From Chondrus crispus (lineage: Eukaryota > Rhodophyta > Florideophyceae > Gigartinales > Gigartinaceae): DNA of 64,000 nt. Positions 1 to 10,976 of this stretch are shown here, in pieces. The number at the start of each line of letters is the position of its first letter. Position 1 is the first letter of the stretch. The notes beneath the pieces are model-generated. The model did not search any database. It saw only the letters and a list, made by a program, of their open reading frames with translations, and was not told where the DNA came from. The translations under genes and the position numbers were made by a program. The stretch spans positions 186,001 through 250,000 of the forward strand of contig NW_005178862.1 of the NCBI RefSeq assembly GCF_000350225.1. Reading direction: 5' to 3'.

Positions 1-1080
1 CGACTTCTTGTCCCCATGACTAGATTTTTCCGGCGGTACAAGCGACAGGAGGCCAGGCCCTGCCCCCTCTTCATCTCGTGATATTTCTCTGGTTGGCAGA
101 CCAAAGTCGACCGACAGAATTTGATTGGGTGCTGTCACAGCAATTCCAATCCGCTCTCGTTTTTGAAGTTTGGTCGTTGACCGTGAGAAGTTCGCAACGC
201 GGACTAAGAATGGGACATGAGGACGGATGTCAGCGACCCCATTGGACAGGCTGACTTGCTTTCTTAGATACACTTCCGGTCTTGTCTCTAGGACTACAGT
301 ACCAGAGGCTGGGCAGCTGACTTGAACAGCCATCTCCGTGCCTGCCGGAATTTCGACGGCCTTGGTAACTCTAAGAAATAGGTCTCCGTCTCGTTTGGTA
401 CTCACTTCGGGGCATTCCCCTGTCGGACGGCTGATGGGGGTCATGGCAGGTCTCCTTTGAATGGGTACTGCATCTCCGGAGCATAGTTCGACTGACCGCC
501 TTCGGATGTGAACGGCGGAAACGTGATCGTCCAGAAACGTACTTCCCAAAATGGCGTCCGCGCATAATTGTCTCACGAGGATGAATTGCTGTCTCGTGTG
601 ATAGCTGCCGAGCGCCACGGCAAGATGGATTATTCCCAGTGTTTCAAGCCGGTGATTCGAGGCGCTTGATAATGAGACCAGCTCTTTTGAATTGTCAATT
701 TGACTTTGTGCTTCCAATGATAGCATGTCCAGCCGAATCAGGTTTGGACCTGCCCCTGTGTCTAGGACGGTAAGCGCACTTCCCAATGAATTCTTCGAGA
801 GCCCAATGAGGGCAGCGACCTTGCAATTGTACGTGGACAAGGCGCATATGGGAGTTCTCTGATATTGATCAAGTCGAATCCATCGGGGTAGACCATATGG
901 TCGTTCAAGAATTTCTTTTGATTGCACCCAGGCTTCTTGATTGTCGTCCGACGTACCGGGTGATTCTGTTCTCCTTGTGGTATTCCACGGTGGGGCCTTG
1001 GCCTTGGGATGGACACCCGCAGTAAGGCCCCTTCCTAGTTTTTCGTCTGCCGATTTTGGCTCCGTCGAACGACTGGCGCC
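1..1080 (-). CDS. Retrotransposon pro (retropepsin) and start of pol, partial
   Basis: This is the continuation of the gag frame of an LTR retrotransposon, open from about 1080 to the window edge. Reading the minus strand shows a DTGAGPNLIR motif (about 735-755), the DTG active site of a retroviral-type aspartic protease. About 60 residues later an ILGSTFLDDH motif (about 510-555) matches the flap and second half of retropepsins. The protease would cut the Gag-Pol polyprotein. Its frame is -1 relative to gag, and the two overlap only at about 1035-1080, so expression probably needs a frameshift at a GAAAAAC run just before the gag stop. Reverse transcriptase and integrase would lie left of the window. 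The family (Ty3-like rather than Copia-like) is not certain without RT. Confidence 0.72.
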
Positions 1081-1748
1081 TCATAAGGCGTGTTCGACCG
1101 TGGCTGAAAAACTGGTAAGGGTCCGGCTTGGAAGCCGTGGGCTGTGCCTTCGGCATAGGCGAACCCTGGGGTTTGATCCCGGTTATGGAGCCAGTCTCGT
1201 TGGCCTTGGTCGAGAGCGTAATAATTTTCTCTCACCATGGCGAAGTAGTGAGAATCATGGGCTCTGTCGCTATACGGACATCGAGGGCGTCGGTGACCTT
1301 GTTCATAGCAGTCGAAGCAGACATCATCGGGTCGATTTGCGGACGGCTCACCATATCTTCTCCATCCTTGTCTATCTGAGGGACCCATGGGGACCTTCGA
1401 TCGGCTCATTGGCGCTGTGCCAGTACGAGGGCGGGCCCTTGATGGCGGAGCCGTCATACGGTTGCCGTCGCGGCGTATGTATGAGGGGATTTCCTGAGTG
1501 CCACTGTGATCCGAGTGTCGCACGACGTGGAGTTCGTTGTCGTGAACTTCGCCTAGGGCAGACTTGTAGGGGGCTTCGGAAGAGCCATTAGTGGCATCGC
1601 CTTTGTTAAGATCGCTGTCATGCTTCCAGTGAACAACAGAGTCTAGATTTAAAATCTCTGTGATCTCTGAAGACGCCATGCTGGTGTTCAAAGGGGCGTT
1701 CGTGCCGGCAGCATTGATTGCATCGCTGCGGGGAAGCCTTTCCGATGC
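1035..1748 (-). CDS. Retrotransposon Gag C-terminus with CCHC zinc knuckle
   Basis: This is the same reading frame as the capsid-like ORF upstream on the strand (1749-3272), separated from it only by a TAG codon at 1749-1751. It contains a C-x2-C-x4-H-x4-C zinc knuckle (residues reading CFDC...GH...C, around 1290-1330), typical of retrotransposon nucleocapsid domains that bind element RNA. It ends at TAG 1035-1037, immediately after a GAAAAAC heptamer (1038-1044) that could shift ribosomes -1 into the protease frame. Either the TAG is read through to give full-length Gag, or the element is decayed. Confidence 0.65.
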   Translation of the reverse strand, partial: ASERLPRSDAINAAGTNAPLNTSMASSEITEILNLDSVVHWKHDSDLNKGDATNGSSEAPYKSALGEVHDNELHVVRHSDHSGTQEIPSYIRRDGNRMTAPPSRARPRTGTAPMSRSKVPMGPSDRQGWRRYGEPSANRPDDVCFDCYEQGHRRPRCPYSDRAHDSHYFAMVRENYYALDQGQRDWLHNRDQTPGFAYAEGTAHGFQAGPLPVFQPRSNTPYEAPVVRRSQNRQTKN

Positions 1749-3272
1749 CTAACGGAATATGCTGCCGTCATCGTCTCGATGCTCCCGGACAGCTAGCACC
1801 AGGCCTTGGGACGTCTTGCGGCCATTCAACCCACCGACTCGGTAGTCTAGGAGAGCACGATGTGCCGAGCCTTGGGCCTTTGCCTGATCGACGAAGTCTT
1901 GAAATGCGTTAGGGCCGCTGTAATCTCTTCGCGTGTGCCTGAGTAACGGCTTTATATCTGGCCTCAGGCCGCGGAGGAATTTCGTGATGAGATCTTGCTG
2001 GGAGAATACCCCAGATATGGCACGAGTGGCCTTCTTCAGTCTTCTACCGTAGACCTCCTCATCTTCTTGATGTCTTTGACGACAGTCTTCCAAAGCCGTT
2101 AAGGCATCCTCGATATACGCATCCTTGGCGTAAGTGCGTAATAGAAATTGTACTGCCTCCGGCCAAGTGGCGAAACCGCCTAGCCCGTCTCCTACGAGAT
2201 CGAATTGGGCGTTGTACGCTTCCAGGGCGTCGCACTTCAAGAATTTGGGACAAAGAAGGAGGGCTGCTCCTTCACTTAAGCCATTTCCATCCAGTTCCTG
2301 CTGAAACGTTCTGAGGAACTGGAGAATGGCTATCGGCTTCTCGCCCGAAAATGCCACCGGCAACATGGTGTGGGCGAGACGCCTTGAATAGAGCCCTGTC
2401 TCCTTTGAGACTTCCAATCCACGAGATGGATCGGTATTTAGCAGTCGATAACGACGATAAGATAACACATTTGTAAAGCGAGGGTCGCTCGGTTGAAGCT
2501 CTTTCAGGCCCGCCATCTTCGGCCCTCTTCGAGTTTGTCCGGATCGGACCACAAAACGATCTCCATCGGCATCCTCGTCATCCAGACTCTTGGTCTTCTT
2601 CTGAAGGCGTCTCTTGTACGTCGCACGGCGGCTTGCTGAGTCACGAACTCCTGTAATGATTTCCAGGGATGATACGGATCCATCGCTGTCATCTTGATCT
2701 GGGTACGAAGAACCTCTCTGTTGATGAGATCGTTGTACAGGGGGTTCGTATGGATCTCTTCTAGGATCAATTGATCGTTTGGAAAAATCCAGTTTGTCTC
2801 GTAAAACCTTGATTTGTCTTTCTGACGCTTGCACACGGGCTACCAGTGCCTCGTGGTTCTGCAAAGACACTGTGTCATCGTAGATGCCATATGCTTGGGC
2901 TGTAATTCGTGTCTCAGTCTCTTGACGAATAGCCGGAATGGCAATTTGTAGCTTCGAGTCGATCTGTTCAGAAATGAACTCTTTTATCTGCTGCCAAAAG
3001 TCCTCTGACGAACCAGTACTTTTTGCGAGGTCGGTCTCATCTTGTGGCCCATCTGGCGGAGATGTAGGGGCCGCGATTTGGGCTGAAGCTCCTGTGCTTG
3101 CTCCAATGCCAAGTTTGTTCGGTGAGTCCTTGGTCTCTGCGACCATTGCAGCTGTAAAAGCAGGTTGTTGTCGTATCGGCGAAGTGTCTTGAGCTCTTAA
3201 GGGGTCCATCAAGCGGGAATTGGCGACACGGCGGCGTGCCAAATCCATTCTCCTCTTGTTTGACGGATCCAT
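1749..3272 (-). CDS. Retrotransposon Gag (capsid-like)
   Basis: A 507-residue protein starting at ATG 3272. The N-terminal half is charged and low in complexity. The C-terminal half (about residues 320-480) has the helical pattern of a retrotransposon Gag capsid: FSGEK...LQFLRTFQ, then WPEAVQFLLRTYA, a run of paired basic and acidic residues, then FLRGLRPDIKPLL. It would form virus-like particles. It is followed in frame, after a TAG, by the CCHC knuckle and then by a -1-shifted protease, so this is the 5' coding part of one element. The leader and 5' LTR should lie to the right (above 3273). Confidence 0.7.
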   Translation of the reverse strand: MDPSNKRRMDLARRRVANSRLMDPLRAQDTSPIRQQPAFTAAMVAETKDSPNKLGIGASTGASAQIAAPTSPPDGPQDETDLAKSTGSSEDFWQQIKEFISEQIDSKLQIAIPAIRQETETRITAQAYGIYDDTVSLQNHEALVARVQASERQIKVLRDKLDFSKRSIDPRRDPYEPPVQRSHQQRGSSYPDQDDSDGSVSSLEIITGVRDSASRRATYKRRLQKKTKSLDDEDADGDRFVVRSGQTRRGPKMAGLKELQPSDPRFTNVLSYRRYRLLNTDPSRGLEVSKETGLYSRRLAHTMLPVAFSGEKPIAILQFLRTFQQELDGNGLSEGAALLLCPKFLKCDALEAYNAQFDLVGDGLGGFATWPEAVQFLLRTYAKDAYIEDALTALEDCRQRHQEDEEVYGRRLKKATRAISGVFSQQDLITKFLRGLRPDIKPLLRHTRRDYSGPNAFQDFVDQAKAQGSAHRALLDYRVGGLNGRKTSQGLVLAVREHRDDDGSIFR

Positions 3273-3289
3273 GTCTTCTTGTCAGCGAA

Positions 3290-3725
3290 GGTAATTGTAG
3301 TTGGTTAACAGCCTCTTCTAGGTCGGGAGACCACTGTAGTATAGTGGCGGTCGCCAGCTATGAGCTAGCTCGAGGAAGAGGTAACAACCAATAGGGGGTG
3401 TCCCGCGGTAAATCGGGACTGTGGTAGAGCAAAGGGGAAGTACGTCGGCCGACTGTAAAAGCACGACGTACTGGTCGAAGTGCGGACCCGGAATGGGACC
3501 AGCACTGGAAGGGGTGGTGTAAGAACACACAAAACAGGGGTGAACCCGAGCCTAAAGACTAGTGTCAGACACGGGCGGAGCGCCGAGTAGCGGAAACTCC
3601 TAGAGGGAACGAGCGGGACATATGTCAATAGTGCCGCCAAGGCTAGAGGCTTGTCGTAGCCCGCGACTTGACAATCGTCACAATACAGGAAGAGAGAAAT
3701 ACACAGGAAGGTCAAATCAGCCTAT
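3290..3725 (-). repeat. Probable 5' LTR/leader of the gag retrotransposon
   Basis: This non-coding stretch lies immediately upstream of gag. It contains a nested hairpin (3623-3673: TGTCAA...TTGACA outer stem, GGCTA...TAGCC inner stem) that recurs in the LTR-like relic near 21.9 kb. The stretch TTTGACCTTCCTGTGTA on the minus strand (about 3700-3716) is also shared with 21851-21867. Exact LTR ends and the primer-binding site could not be fixed, because the second LTR lies outside the window. Confidence 0.4.
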
Positions 3726-4597
3726 CTGAGGCAATAAAAAATTTGCGCAAATATTTTGGTCCGGGCCAGCAAAAAATGTGTCATAAATGTAGCAACGCTT
3801 GCTGATTTCATGTCGCGATTTTGCACATTTTTTACCAATGACGCCATTGGCTAGAAAGCAGCATAGTTATGGCACAGCGGCTCTACCTGGCCCGTGGCGG
3901 TAGATGGTTGGCTGGAGCTGCACACGGAGTAGGTCTTGCAGGGCCAAACTTTGTTACATTGAGGTAATGATGAGACGGTGATCACCGCTGCATCTGGGCA
4001 GCCACCGACGACTATGTTTTGCTGCTCCAGGGCAATGACAACATGTGTCCATTCTCAGCCCCAATGCAGCACTAGACGTAATGCCGCGACCTACTCTCAG
4101 TCAATGAAATGTTAGTCCAGTGCCTTTCTTGCAAAGGTGATGTCACCCCGCTGGTCCAGAAACGGTCCCATCCCGAAGGATGAAACCGATAGCAGTTCTA
4201 GCGGCGTTCACATCACATTTATTTGTAGCAACCAAAGAGTATTGTTACGGATACATACACTACATCTACCCCGTCCAAATACCGAAATACCGCGGCAGTG
4301 GTTCATTGCGCTTCCGTTAAATACAATAATCAACGCGAAGAAACATAACAGGAGAGGTCAGTTACGGTCACATTACATGTACTGATGGCTTACTTGATCC
4401 TGAGTTAGACGATGGGCGGGTTGACCTGCAGTGAGACAAGGAACGCTGTGAGGATTCGTCAGAACAGTTCTGGACACTTTTAATGTGTTAGAGAATGTGC
4501 GAACGTACGTTAAAGCTTTGTAGCTAATCGCAAAACGGTATTGCCTAGAGAAAGCGCTCACTTACCGAACGTGTGCAGCGCACTCGTGTCTCCTCAT
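3725..4597. other. Intergenic, AT-mixed, no supported gene
   Basis: I see no convincing coding frame here. Short frames are unlike any family I recognise. It separates the retrotransposon from the 102-bp tandem array and may be retrotransposon flank or decayed repeat. Confidence 0.4.
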
Positions 4598-4980
4598 GAG
4601 ATTTCAACCGAACACGCAACTCGCGGAAATGAAACTGTCAGAAAAGAGGATGCGCAGTGGGTCAGGATTGTGGCAGAAGTGGCGTCACTTACTGTGCATG
4701 AGATTTCAACCGAACACACAACTCGCGGAAATGAAACTGTCAGAAAAGAGGATGCGCGGTGGGTCAGGATTGTGGCAGAAGTGGTGTCACTTACTGTGCA
4801 TGAGATTTCAACCGAACACGCCACTCGCAGAAATGAAACTGTCAGAAAAGAGGATGCGCGGTGGGTCAGGATTGTGGCAGAAGTGGCGTCACTTACTGTG
4901 CATGAGATTTCAACCGAACACGCAACTCGCGGAAATGAAACTGCCAGAAAAGAAGATGTGTGGTGGGTCAGGACTGCGGA
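4598..4980. repeat. 102-bp tandem repeat, nearly four copies
   Basis: Unit starts are at 4598, 4700, 4802 and 4904, exactly 102 bp apart. The first three units differ by only a few bases; the fourth diverges after about 4975. Since 102 is a multiple of three, two plus-strand frames and part of one minus frame stay open through the array, giving 34-residue peptide repeats. No start-codon context or homology suggests a protein. It could be a minisatellite or a subterminal repeat array of the large mobile locus to the right. Confidence 0.9.
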
Positions 4981-5029
4981 CGAGGGGCGTGCAGAGAGTT
5001 GGATCTGGTCCTGGAACTATATATGCAGT

Positions 5030-5061
5030 AGGCGGTAGTTTGATATATCAAACTACCGCCT
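5030..5061. repeat. 32-bp perfect palindrome
   Basis: AGGCGGTAGTTTGATA is followed directly by its exact reverse complement with no spacer, then a short T-run (TTTTCTT). It lies 25-50 bp past the end of the 102-bp array. It could be an extruding cruciform, a terminator-like hairpin, or a fossil junction of inverted transposon ends. Confidence 0.9.
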
Positions 5062-5447
5062 TTTCTTAGTTCGAGCAGGGCCTCTGAGTGAAAATCAGTT
5101 ACATTTTCATGGGCACGTGTCAATAGCAGAATATAGGTTCTGAAATCTCAATTTGAAATTACCGAATTCGGTATGGTATGGTTGCCCTTAATGACAGCCA
5201 TCCATTGAGCTTTTCTCGTGCGGTGTCACATCAAAATGCGAGTAGGAGCATCTCATTCTTACCGTTTCTATTCATTGAACCAAGCTTTAATATTAACGGT
5301 ACAACCGTATGCATCGCTAAATGTAACAAAAGACCTTCTTTCGTCTGTAGAGCAGTAAGCTTGCTGAAGTCTTGTTAATGCCGAGGTCCATGCCAAACTT
5401 CACTGCAGCCCCACTTCCAGTGGCAAACCTGGTCGAAACCGTCACAG

Positions 5448-5996
5448 ATGGGGCGTCAAAGCAAGAGTCGTTGGGTTCTTAAAAAACGCGGACCTTATGC
5501 AAAGCGTTCCGAAGATGTTGCATCACAAGGGACTACTTCGGATGGGCACGCACCATCTTCTTCTGAACCTCAGCTTGAAAGACATCGAAAAAGAGCAAGG
5601 CCATGTAGGCAACTGTCTACAAAGCCAGCAAAACGTCCAGGGGATGGATTCAAATTACTAGACCGTCAATCAGAATCCTATGCTTCCCTTTTGAAAGACG
5701 GGCTTTTAAGCGACCTCCAAGAAAAACAGGGCGTGATGCATGACGGCGTGGAGGCACTTCCATTAAGTCCTCACTCCGAACGAAATGACACGCTCCGTTG
5801 TGAAGAAAGCGAACGAATTTCTGGATTAGGCATTGGATTGAGCGTTGAGCAGGACGTTGTCTACGAAGCTGAAGGGTGCGAAGAGCTGATAGACAGCATG
5901 TTCGACGGTGCTTCTGGTGGAGTTCGATTGACCTGGACAAATATTGCATCACTGATAACAGCAACTGGGAGCACACGTCTCAGCGAGACTGCGTAG
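5448..5996 (+). pseudogene. tnp2-like transposase, N-terminal segment
   Basis: This open frame starts at 5448, although the listed first codon may not be ATG. It encodes a basic N-terminus with several K/R clusters, as expected for a DNA-binding or nuclear-targeting region, then an acidic linker. It ends at TAG 5994-5996, but the same frame continues through CAG and about 45 further codons into the next transposase segment. I therefore read it as the amino part of the same protein. A function for this part alone cannot be assigned. Confidence 0.55.
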
Positions 5997-7454
5997 CAGA
6001 CACTTGCTAACTTTAGGAACTGGAGACCGAATGAAAGGCAGCTCACTCTCAAACTGCCAAGTACATCTACTCTGAAGAGACGTGTTCGTCCATTTGCGAA
6101 ATCCAACTTCTTCGTTCCTTGTCGTGTAGAAATGTTTACTGTGGATTTCTCGAAGTCTGGGTCGAAGGCTGGCGTTGGACAGTATTCCTCACAGGACAGC
6201 GCTCCTACCATGATTGTAAGGCCTAGCGACTGGGCGAAACTTGACTTTTCGACAGCAAGATTGCGGGAGATGGTGCAAGGAAGACGGCATGATATGGATC
6301 CGTCAAGCGAGGTACCAAGGTTCTTGGATATTGAGGACACTCCAATAATACAGGATAGGGCTGGGAGTCTATCTGTTTATCGGATTCCAACCGAAGATGG
6401 TTTGACGGTGCAACTTCGAAAAGGGCTCCTTCTTAACATCACGTTCGAAACAAGTGACGCGGTGAAGGGCAGATTGATGCAAGCCCAGTTTGCAGTAACG
6501 TCCTCAACAAACATGAGCTTTGATGCAGTTGTATCTTCCTTCTTTGTTTACGATGATCCGAACTGGACAGAACCGCAGGAGCAGTCTAATTCAAAGCGTA
6601 TCAAAAGGATGAAGATGAAGAGACCAGAATCTCGGGCATTCCTTCCCAGTGACATGGTCGTCGAACTTGCACTTCCAGGACAGCCAGATGCCGAAGATTC
6701 GGAAGAACCCACGCAAACACCCTTCCTTGTGTATAGGATGTGGAGAAGACATAACTGTGATGACGACTACGCCACCAGCTTGGTTGTATCTTCTGAACGA
6801 AATGTTTCGAATCTCACTGGCACGAATAGGGGGGTTTACAACCAGATGTTTGACAAAATCGTAGTGAAACAAGTATCTGCGGATGATAATCCGATGGAAA
6901 AGGTCCATCGCGTCGATGCGGAGAGCAGTGGACGTCTAGAAGATGGAAGAAAGTACGTTGTGTACAGAATGTTTCTGTACTCTGATGGATTTACGCCGTA
7001 CATTGGAAAGAAGGGAAGCATGGGTGGTGTATACATGCTGCCAATAGGTATGGCTCCGGAGAACCGCAACGGAGCTGGAACCATCAGACCCATCGGGTTA
7101 ACTCCTCCAGGAGTATCTACAAATGAGGTACTGGCGGCAGTTATTGATGATATCATTGAGGGGACAGAAAAGGGATTTGAGATGACTACCGCAGAAGGAG
7201 AGAAGGTTGTTCTTTTTCTCGATGTCGTCGGGTACGTCGGGGACTATCCTGCAGTCTCTCACACTTTGGACCTACTAGGGCACTGCTCCAATGTTCCATG
7301 TCACTTATGCAGCTATGGAAAGTACGACAAGTCTGGATTTCAAGGAAGCAAGTATTGTTATACAACTCGCATCCATTCCGACCATCCATCTTTCGCGAGA
7401 GATGAGAACCGGGCTACTGCATTGAGGAGATCCAAGTTATCCAGGGAAGAGTAG
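5997..7454 (+). pseudogene. tnp2/CACTA-like transposase, central catalytic segment
   Basis: In frame with the segment before it. The block around 7205-7330 reads VVLFLDVVGYVGDYP, then LLGHCSNVPCHLCSY. This matches the layout of plant and fungal tnp2-type (En/Spm, CACTA) transposases, in which a conserved aspartate block is followed by a GH...C..C motif. An upstream YSDGFTPY block (about 6980) also fits the family. It would cut and rejoin element ends. It ends at TAG 7452-7454, after which the same frame continues. Assignment to a specific CACTA subfamily is inference. Confidence 0.6.
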
Positions 7455-9253
7455 AAAGCCCTCGGAACGGATGACGCAGATACGTTTGAGACAAGTTTGC
7501 AGGCACTTCATCAACTCTCTGCAAAACTACAACACGTTCGCGCTCGTGTACCTCGTGTACTTGGCAGTAGGAAACCGGTTGTTCCTTCTGTTTTCGATTC
7601 GTATCGCTCATGCGATGTGGCTCCCGATCATCTTTTCCTCTGGATTGGTCGCGACATCATGAATCTCTGTATAACATTGCTACCAAAAGATGTACGCAGA
7701 GATGCTGAGGCGATTGCCAAAGTGGCTTTGAAGGATGGACATCTCATATATCAGGAGAGCCTAATCAACCATGACAGGCATGTGCTACATTCAATGACGA
7801 TATCGTCTATGTACTGCCTGCTCTTGGTAGCACCACGGGCGATGAAGTGTACTTGGTACGTGCACAAAATCACTGGCGAGGGAGTAAGCGGAAACTGTGC
7901 TACTATCGATGAAGCTCTCAACCTCCTCGACCTGTTTTCCTCTCTCGTGAGCAGGACGCAGTACTTTCCGGAATCAAGAATAGATGGTAAGAGGTCCATA
8001 GACACACACAATGAAGAAGGAGGAACCAAAAGACTCCTGGAGATTCGGAATATGGCACTTCGTTACCTATCTCGAGTAGATAAGCTGTGTCGCACAAACA
8101 GCTTTGCCTCCACTCATTTGGACAAACCAAACCTTCACAGACTGTTGGAGTTCTTCACACATACATTGCCACTGTTCGGTAGCGTAAGACATGTACAAGA
8201 ATTGTTGTTTGAAAGCGCTCATCAGCCATTGAAGAGGGGGGTGGCTCAATCCAATATGAAAAACTCACAATTACAGGCTATGGAACATCGTCTTGCCAAC
8301 GACTGGAAGACTCGTCTGGCAATTGAGACTGAAGGCATTGGCACCAGTGAGAACGGATGGAGCTTCAGTCAGCGAAGTCGGTTTTGAATCTCTTGGGCTA
8401 CGACAGTTCTGGGCTGCAGGATGCCGGAAGATTACTACAAAAGCTTCAGGACTGCTTCCCAACTTCTGTTCTGCAGAACCTTCGATTCCATCGGAAAGGA
8501 ATTTTATCATCGTCTCTCAGTAGGAAGGACTGGCGCGTAGACAAGTCAAGAATTATGAACCTAGGAAACACTGCGGACGGAGGTCAATATTCAGAAATGT
8601 TCCAATCATCTGACCTTGCATTTCTGTTGAAAGCAAGGGAGCTTTTAGAGCATTTATGGAAACACAAGATATGTCTTAGAAGAGGCCGGGCGGAGCATGG
8701 AAATTCCGTAACTGTACATACATATGGAACTGCGAAGTGGTGCAAAGTAACAGACGGGCAAAAGAGGGACCAAACATCCGTTCTGGCAACTATATCCTAT
8801 GGTAGCGTGATTCAAGCCCTGCAGGCTTGTGTAGTTTCGACCGCGGATCCTGATCTCACATTCACCCTTCATGAGAACAAAGATTCTGAGCATGATCAAG
8901 ACAGAAGGTTCTGGATGGTGCTAGCCGTATTTCAAGTCCAGATTCTGGACGCTCGTGGGAAAGAAAGTCAGGAAACAATACGATATTGCGCAGTGAAGGA
9001 GTGCGAAGCGGAGGAAGGTGGATACCGCGTGTTAATACAACAACGAAACGAAAGAAGAGCGCTGGTTGAGCTTGAAAGCTACGTTCGAAAGGCATTAGTT
9101 ATGCACTACTGCGAACAGGAGAGCGAAGAAAGCGACGATAATATGTGTCTCATACCCACATCAAACTCAGCAGTACAACACAGGAGTCTCCCAGACGGTG
9201 GAATTTATCAGGTGTGGGGGCGAAAGGAAGGGTACCCGCCACGTCGAGCATAA
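7455..9253 (+). pseudogene. tnp2-like transposase, C-terminal segments
   Basis: The frame continues after the TAG to 8387 and carries CDVAPDHLFLWIGRDI and HRLLEFFTHTLPLFG blocks (about 7610-8190). These resemble the conserved C-terminal half of tnp2-like proteins, including the family's H..LE...pxFG pattern. Coding then shifts by one base near 8350 into a second frame that runs to 9253 and encodes the remaining about 295 residues. The gene is therefore broken by two amber codons and one frameshift. Its 3' end faces the 3' end of the SET/methyltransferase gene, 70 bp away. Confidence 0.55.
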
Positions 9254-9325
9254 GTATATGTGCGGAACAAGAACTCTGGTCTTTATTCAACAGCTTTTAG
9301 CACTACCACACATCTCGGAATACTT

Positions 9326-9811
9326 CTATACGCCGACTAGAAGTTCTGCGCCGGCCTCTATATCCGTGGTTGCGACATATAAAACTGTATCATGGCCGCA
9401 AACAAAATTCAGGTCAGCTACCTTTGTCGGCTTGTAGCAGAGGGACACATTTGGTGTCCCCGCCTTCCGAAGTCCGTGTCCCTCCACCTCTCTAGTCGCC
9501 GTAGCCAGTCTGATCCTTCTTGCGACGCCGAACTGTGCAGGAACAATGTAAACCTCTCTCACGCCCCGAAAACTCTTGCTCAATTCAATCGGATATGAAC
9601 AGTTGCGGAACATTTCAGGTGTACACCCAAGTACACCGTTTTCACCGTATTGTTTTGTGGACTGACTTTGTTTTGTTAAGTCCCTATAAACGATTGTTCC
9701 ATAAACAGGGCATATAACCTCTCCGCTCCGAACAGTTCTGGCCGTAAAAACACCAAGAGAGCCATCATTCCAGTGCTTTGAAGGAGCCTCAATCAAACCG
9801 AAACCATACAC
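9326..9811 (-). CDS. SET-like domain, C-terminal to the DNA methyltransferase
   Basis: About 160 residues with the hallmarks of a divergent SET domain: GSLGVFTARTVRSGE (the G-x-G / GE element that binds S-adenosylmethionine), a TPNVSL block where SET proteins have NHSCxPN, and VATTDIEAGAEL as the closing (rdI..GeEL) element. It sits one base out of frame from the end of the methyltransferase: shifting a single base at about 9815 fuses ...DIILYE with VYGFGL.... The natural product may therefore be an MTase-SET fusion. SET proteins methylate lysines, usually on histones. The exact target, and whether the domain is active with such divergent motifs, is unknown. Confidence 0.55.
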   Translation of the reverse strand: MYGFGLIEAPSKHWNDGSLGVFTARTVRSGEVICPVYGTIVYRDLTKQSQSTKQYGENGVLGCTPEMFRNCSYPIELSKSFRGVREVYIVPAQFGVARRIRLATATREVEGHGLRKAGTPNVSLCYKPTKVADLNFVCGHDTVLYVATTDIEAGAELLVGV

Positions 9812-10976
9812 TCATATAAAATGATATCTTCGCAGTGAACTGTTTGAAGGCCTCCGATATATTCCCTCGCCCACTCTGATAAAGGCTTTCCTTTGCACTC
9901 TTGCACCATATTTAGTGCTTGTAACTTAGTGGCTAGGAACTTCAAAATGTGCTCCGGAGCTTGTTGAAAGTAAGGACATCCTCTCGGAGGCTTCCAATCT
10001 GAGCCCTTCTCAGCGGCCCTTGTAAATGCCGGATTATGAGCCAACAATAGCTCTGCTGCGGATTCCAACTGTGGTATGTTGATGTCAGAAGATGGGTTCA
10101 GAACACTCTGAGCAAAGACCAGCTCCAAGTTTTCTGTCGCAGCAAGCCAGGCAACCGGGTCCCGTTCACACCCCACAAATCTCCGATGCTTTTTGAGCGA
10201 ACGACAAGCCACTCCAGTTGAAAAGGTTCCACTGAATATATCAACGACGTAATCACCCGGTTGAGTCAAGCGAGAAATGATTTCCTTGAGAAGACGTAGA
10301 GGTTTCTTCTCCGGTCGCAACGGGACGAACTTTGACTTCGGGGCGTCGGGGTGCTTAAGCCTCTCTCTCTCTTCTAGTCTCGGAACGTTGTCGATAATGT
10401 TAGTCCAAGCCGGATGGCGGGAAGAGACGAAATTGAAGTTATCATAGTTAACCAGGGCGAGAGCGTCCTTCGAATTGAGTCCTTTCTTAGTGACATGTAC
10501 AGCCATCTCGGAAATTCGTCTGAAAGCCGTCGTCTTGATGGCAGCATTCGTGTAATAATGACCCGGAATGCTGTTCATAAGCACTGGTGAGGGATCCACA
10601 CTGAAATTCGGAGACGCTCCGCAGGGAGATTCACTTCTAGGAGGTCTTCGGTTCCTGACCGCCCTTCCTCATCGCCTTGATTTGATTCTTCCTCATCTTG
10701 TTCATCTTCATTATCAGAACTGACTGCAACTGTAGACGATGCGAAGGCGTCATACCAGAGTTTGAATTGCAATGCAGAGCAGAACACAAACGCATGTCCA
10801 CCCTCACGGAGCATCTGACTGATCTCACGAACACAATCAGTCATGTCACTTTTGCTGAGGTTGTCATGGGTTGAATTCGGAAGATTGTTCTCTCTTCGGT
10901 AGTTGTAAGGTGGGTCACAAAGCACCAGCTGTACTCCTTCCAATATTTGTTCGGAACATGATGAGATATCCTCCTG
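9793..10976 (-). CDS. Beta-class amino DNA methyltransferase (N6-adenine or N4-cytosine type)
   Basis: Reading leftward: VQLVLCDPPYNY (motif IV, codons at about 10905-10916), then an acidic insert, then EKKPLRLLKEIISRLTQPGD and VVDIFSGTFSTGVAC (motif I, about 10210-10250), then FVGCERDP. Motif IV before motif I defines the beta class of amino-methyltransferases. DPPY favours N6-adenine, but N4-cytosine cannot be excluded. The two halves lie in different frames that meet at about 10575-10610, needing one single-base shift. Upstream the frame continues, past two TAG codons, into a 330-residue N-terminal region; downstream it leads into the SET-like domain. It is divergent from the ParB/dioxygenase genes. 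Confidence 0.75.

Noticed and set aside
3325..3350. tRNA-like TAGTATAGTGG near the presumed primer-binding site
   Set aside because: Resembles the D-arm of some tRNAs but no complete tRNA or clean TGG primer site could be fixed. Too short to call.
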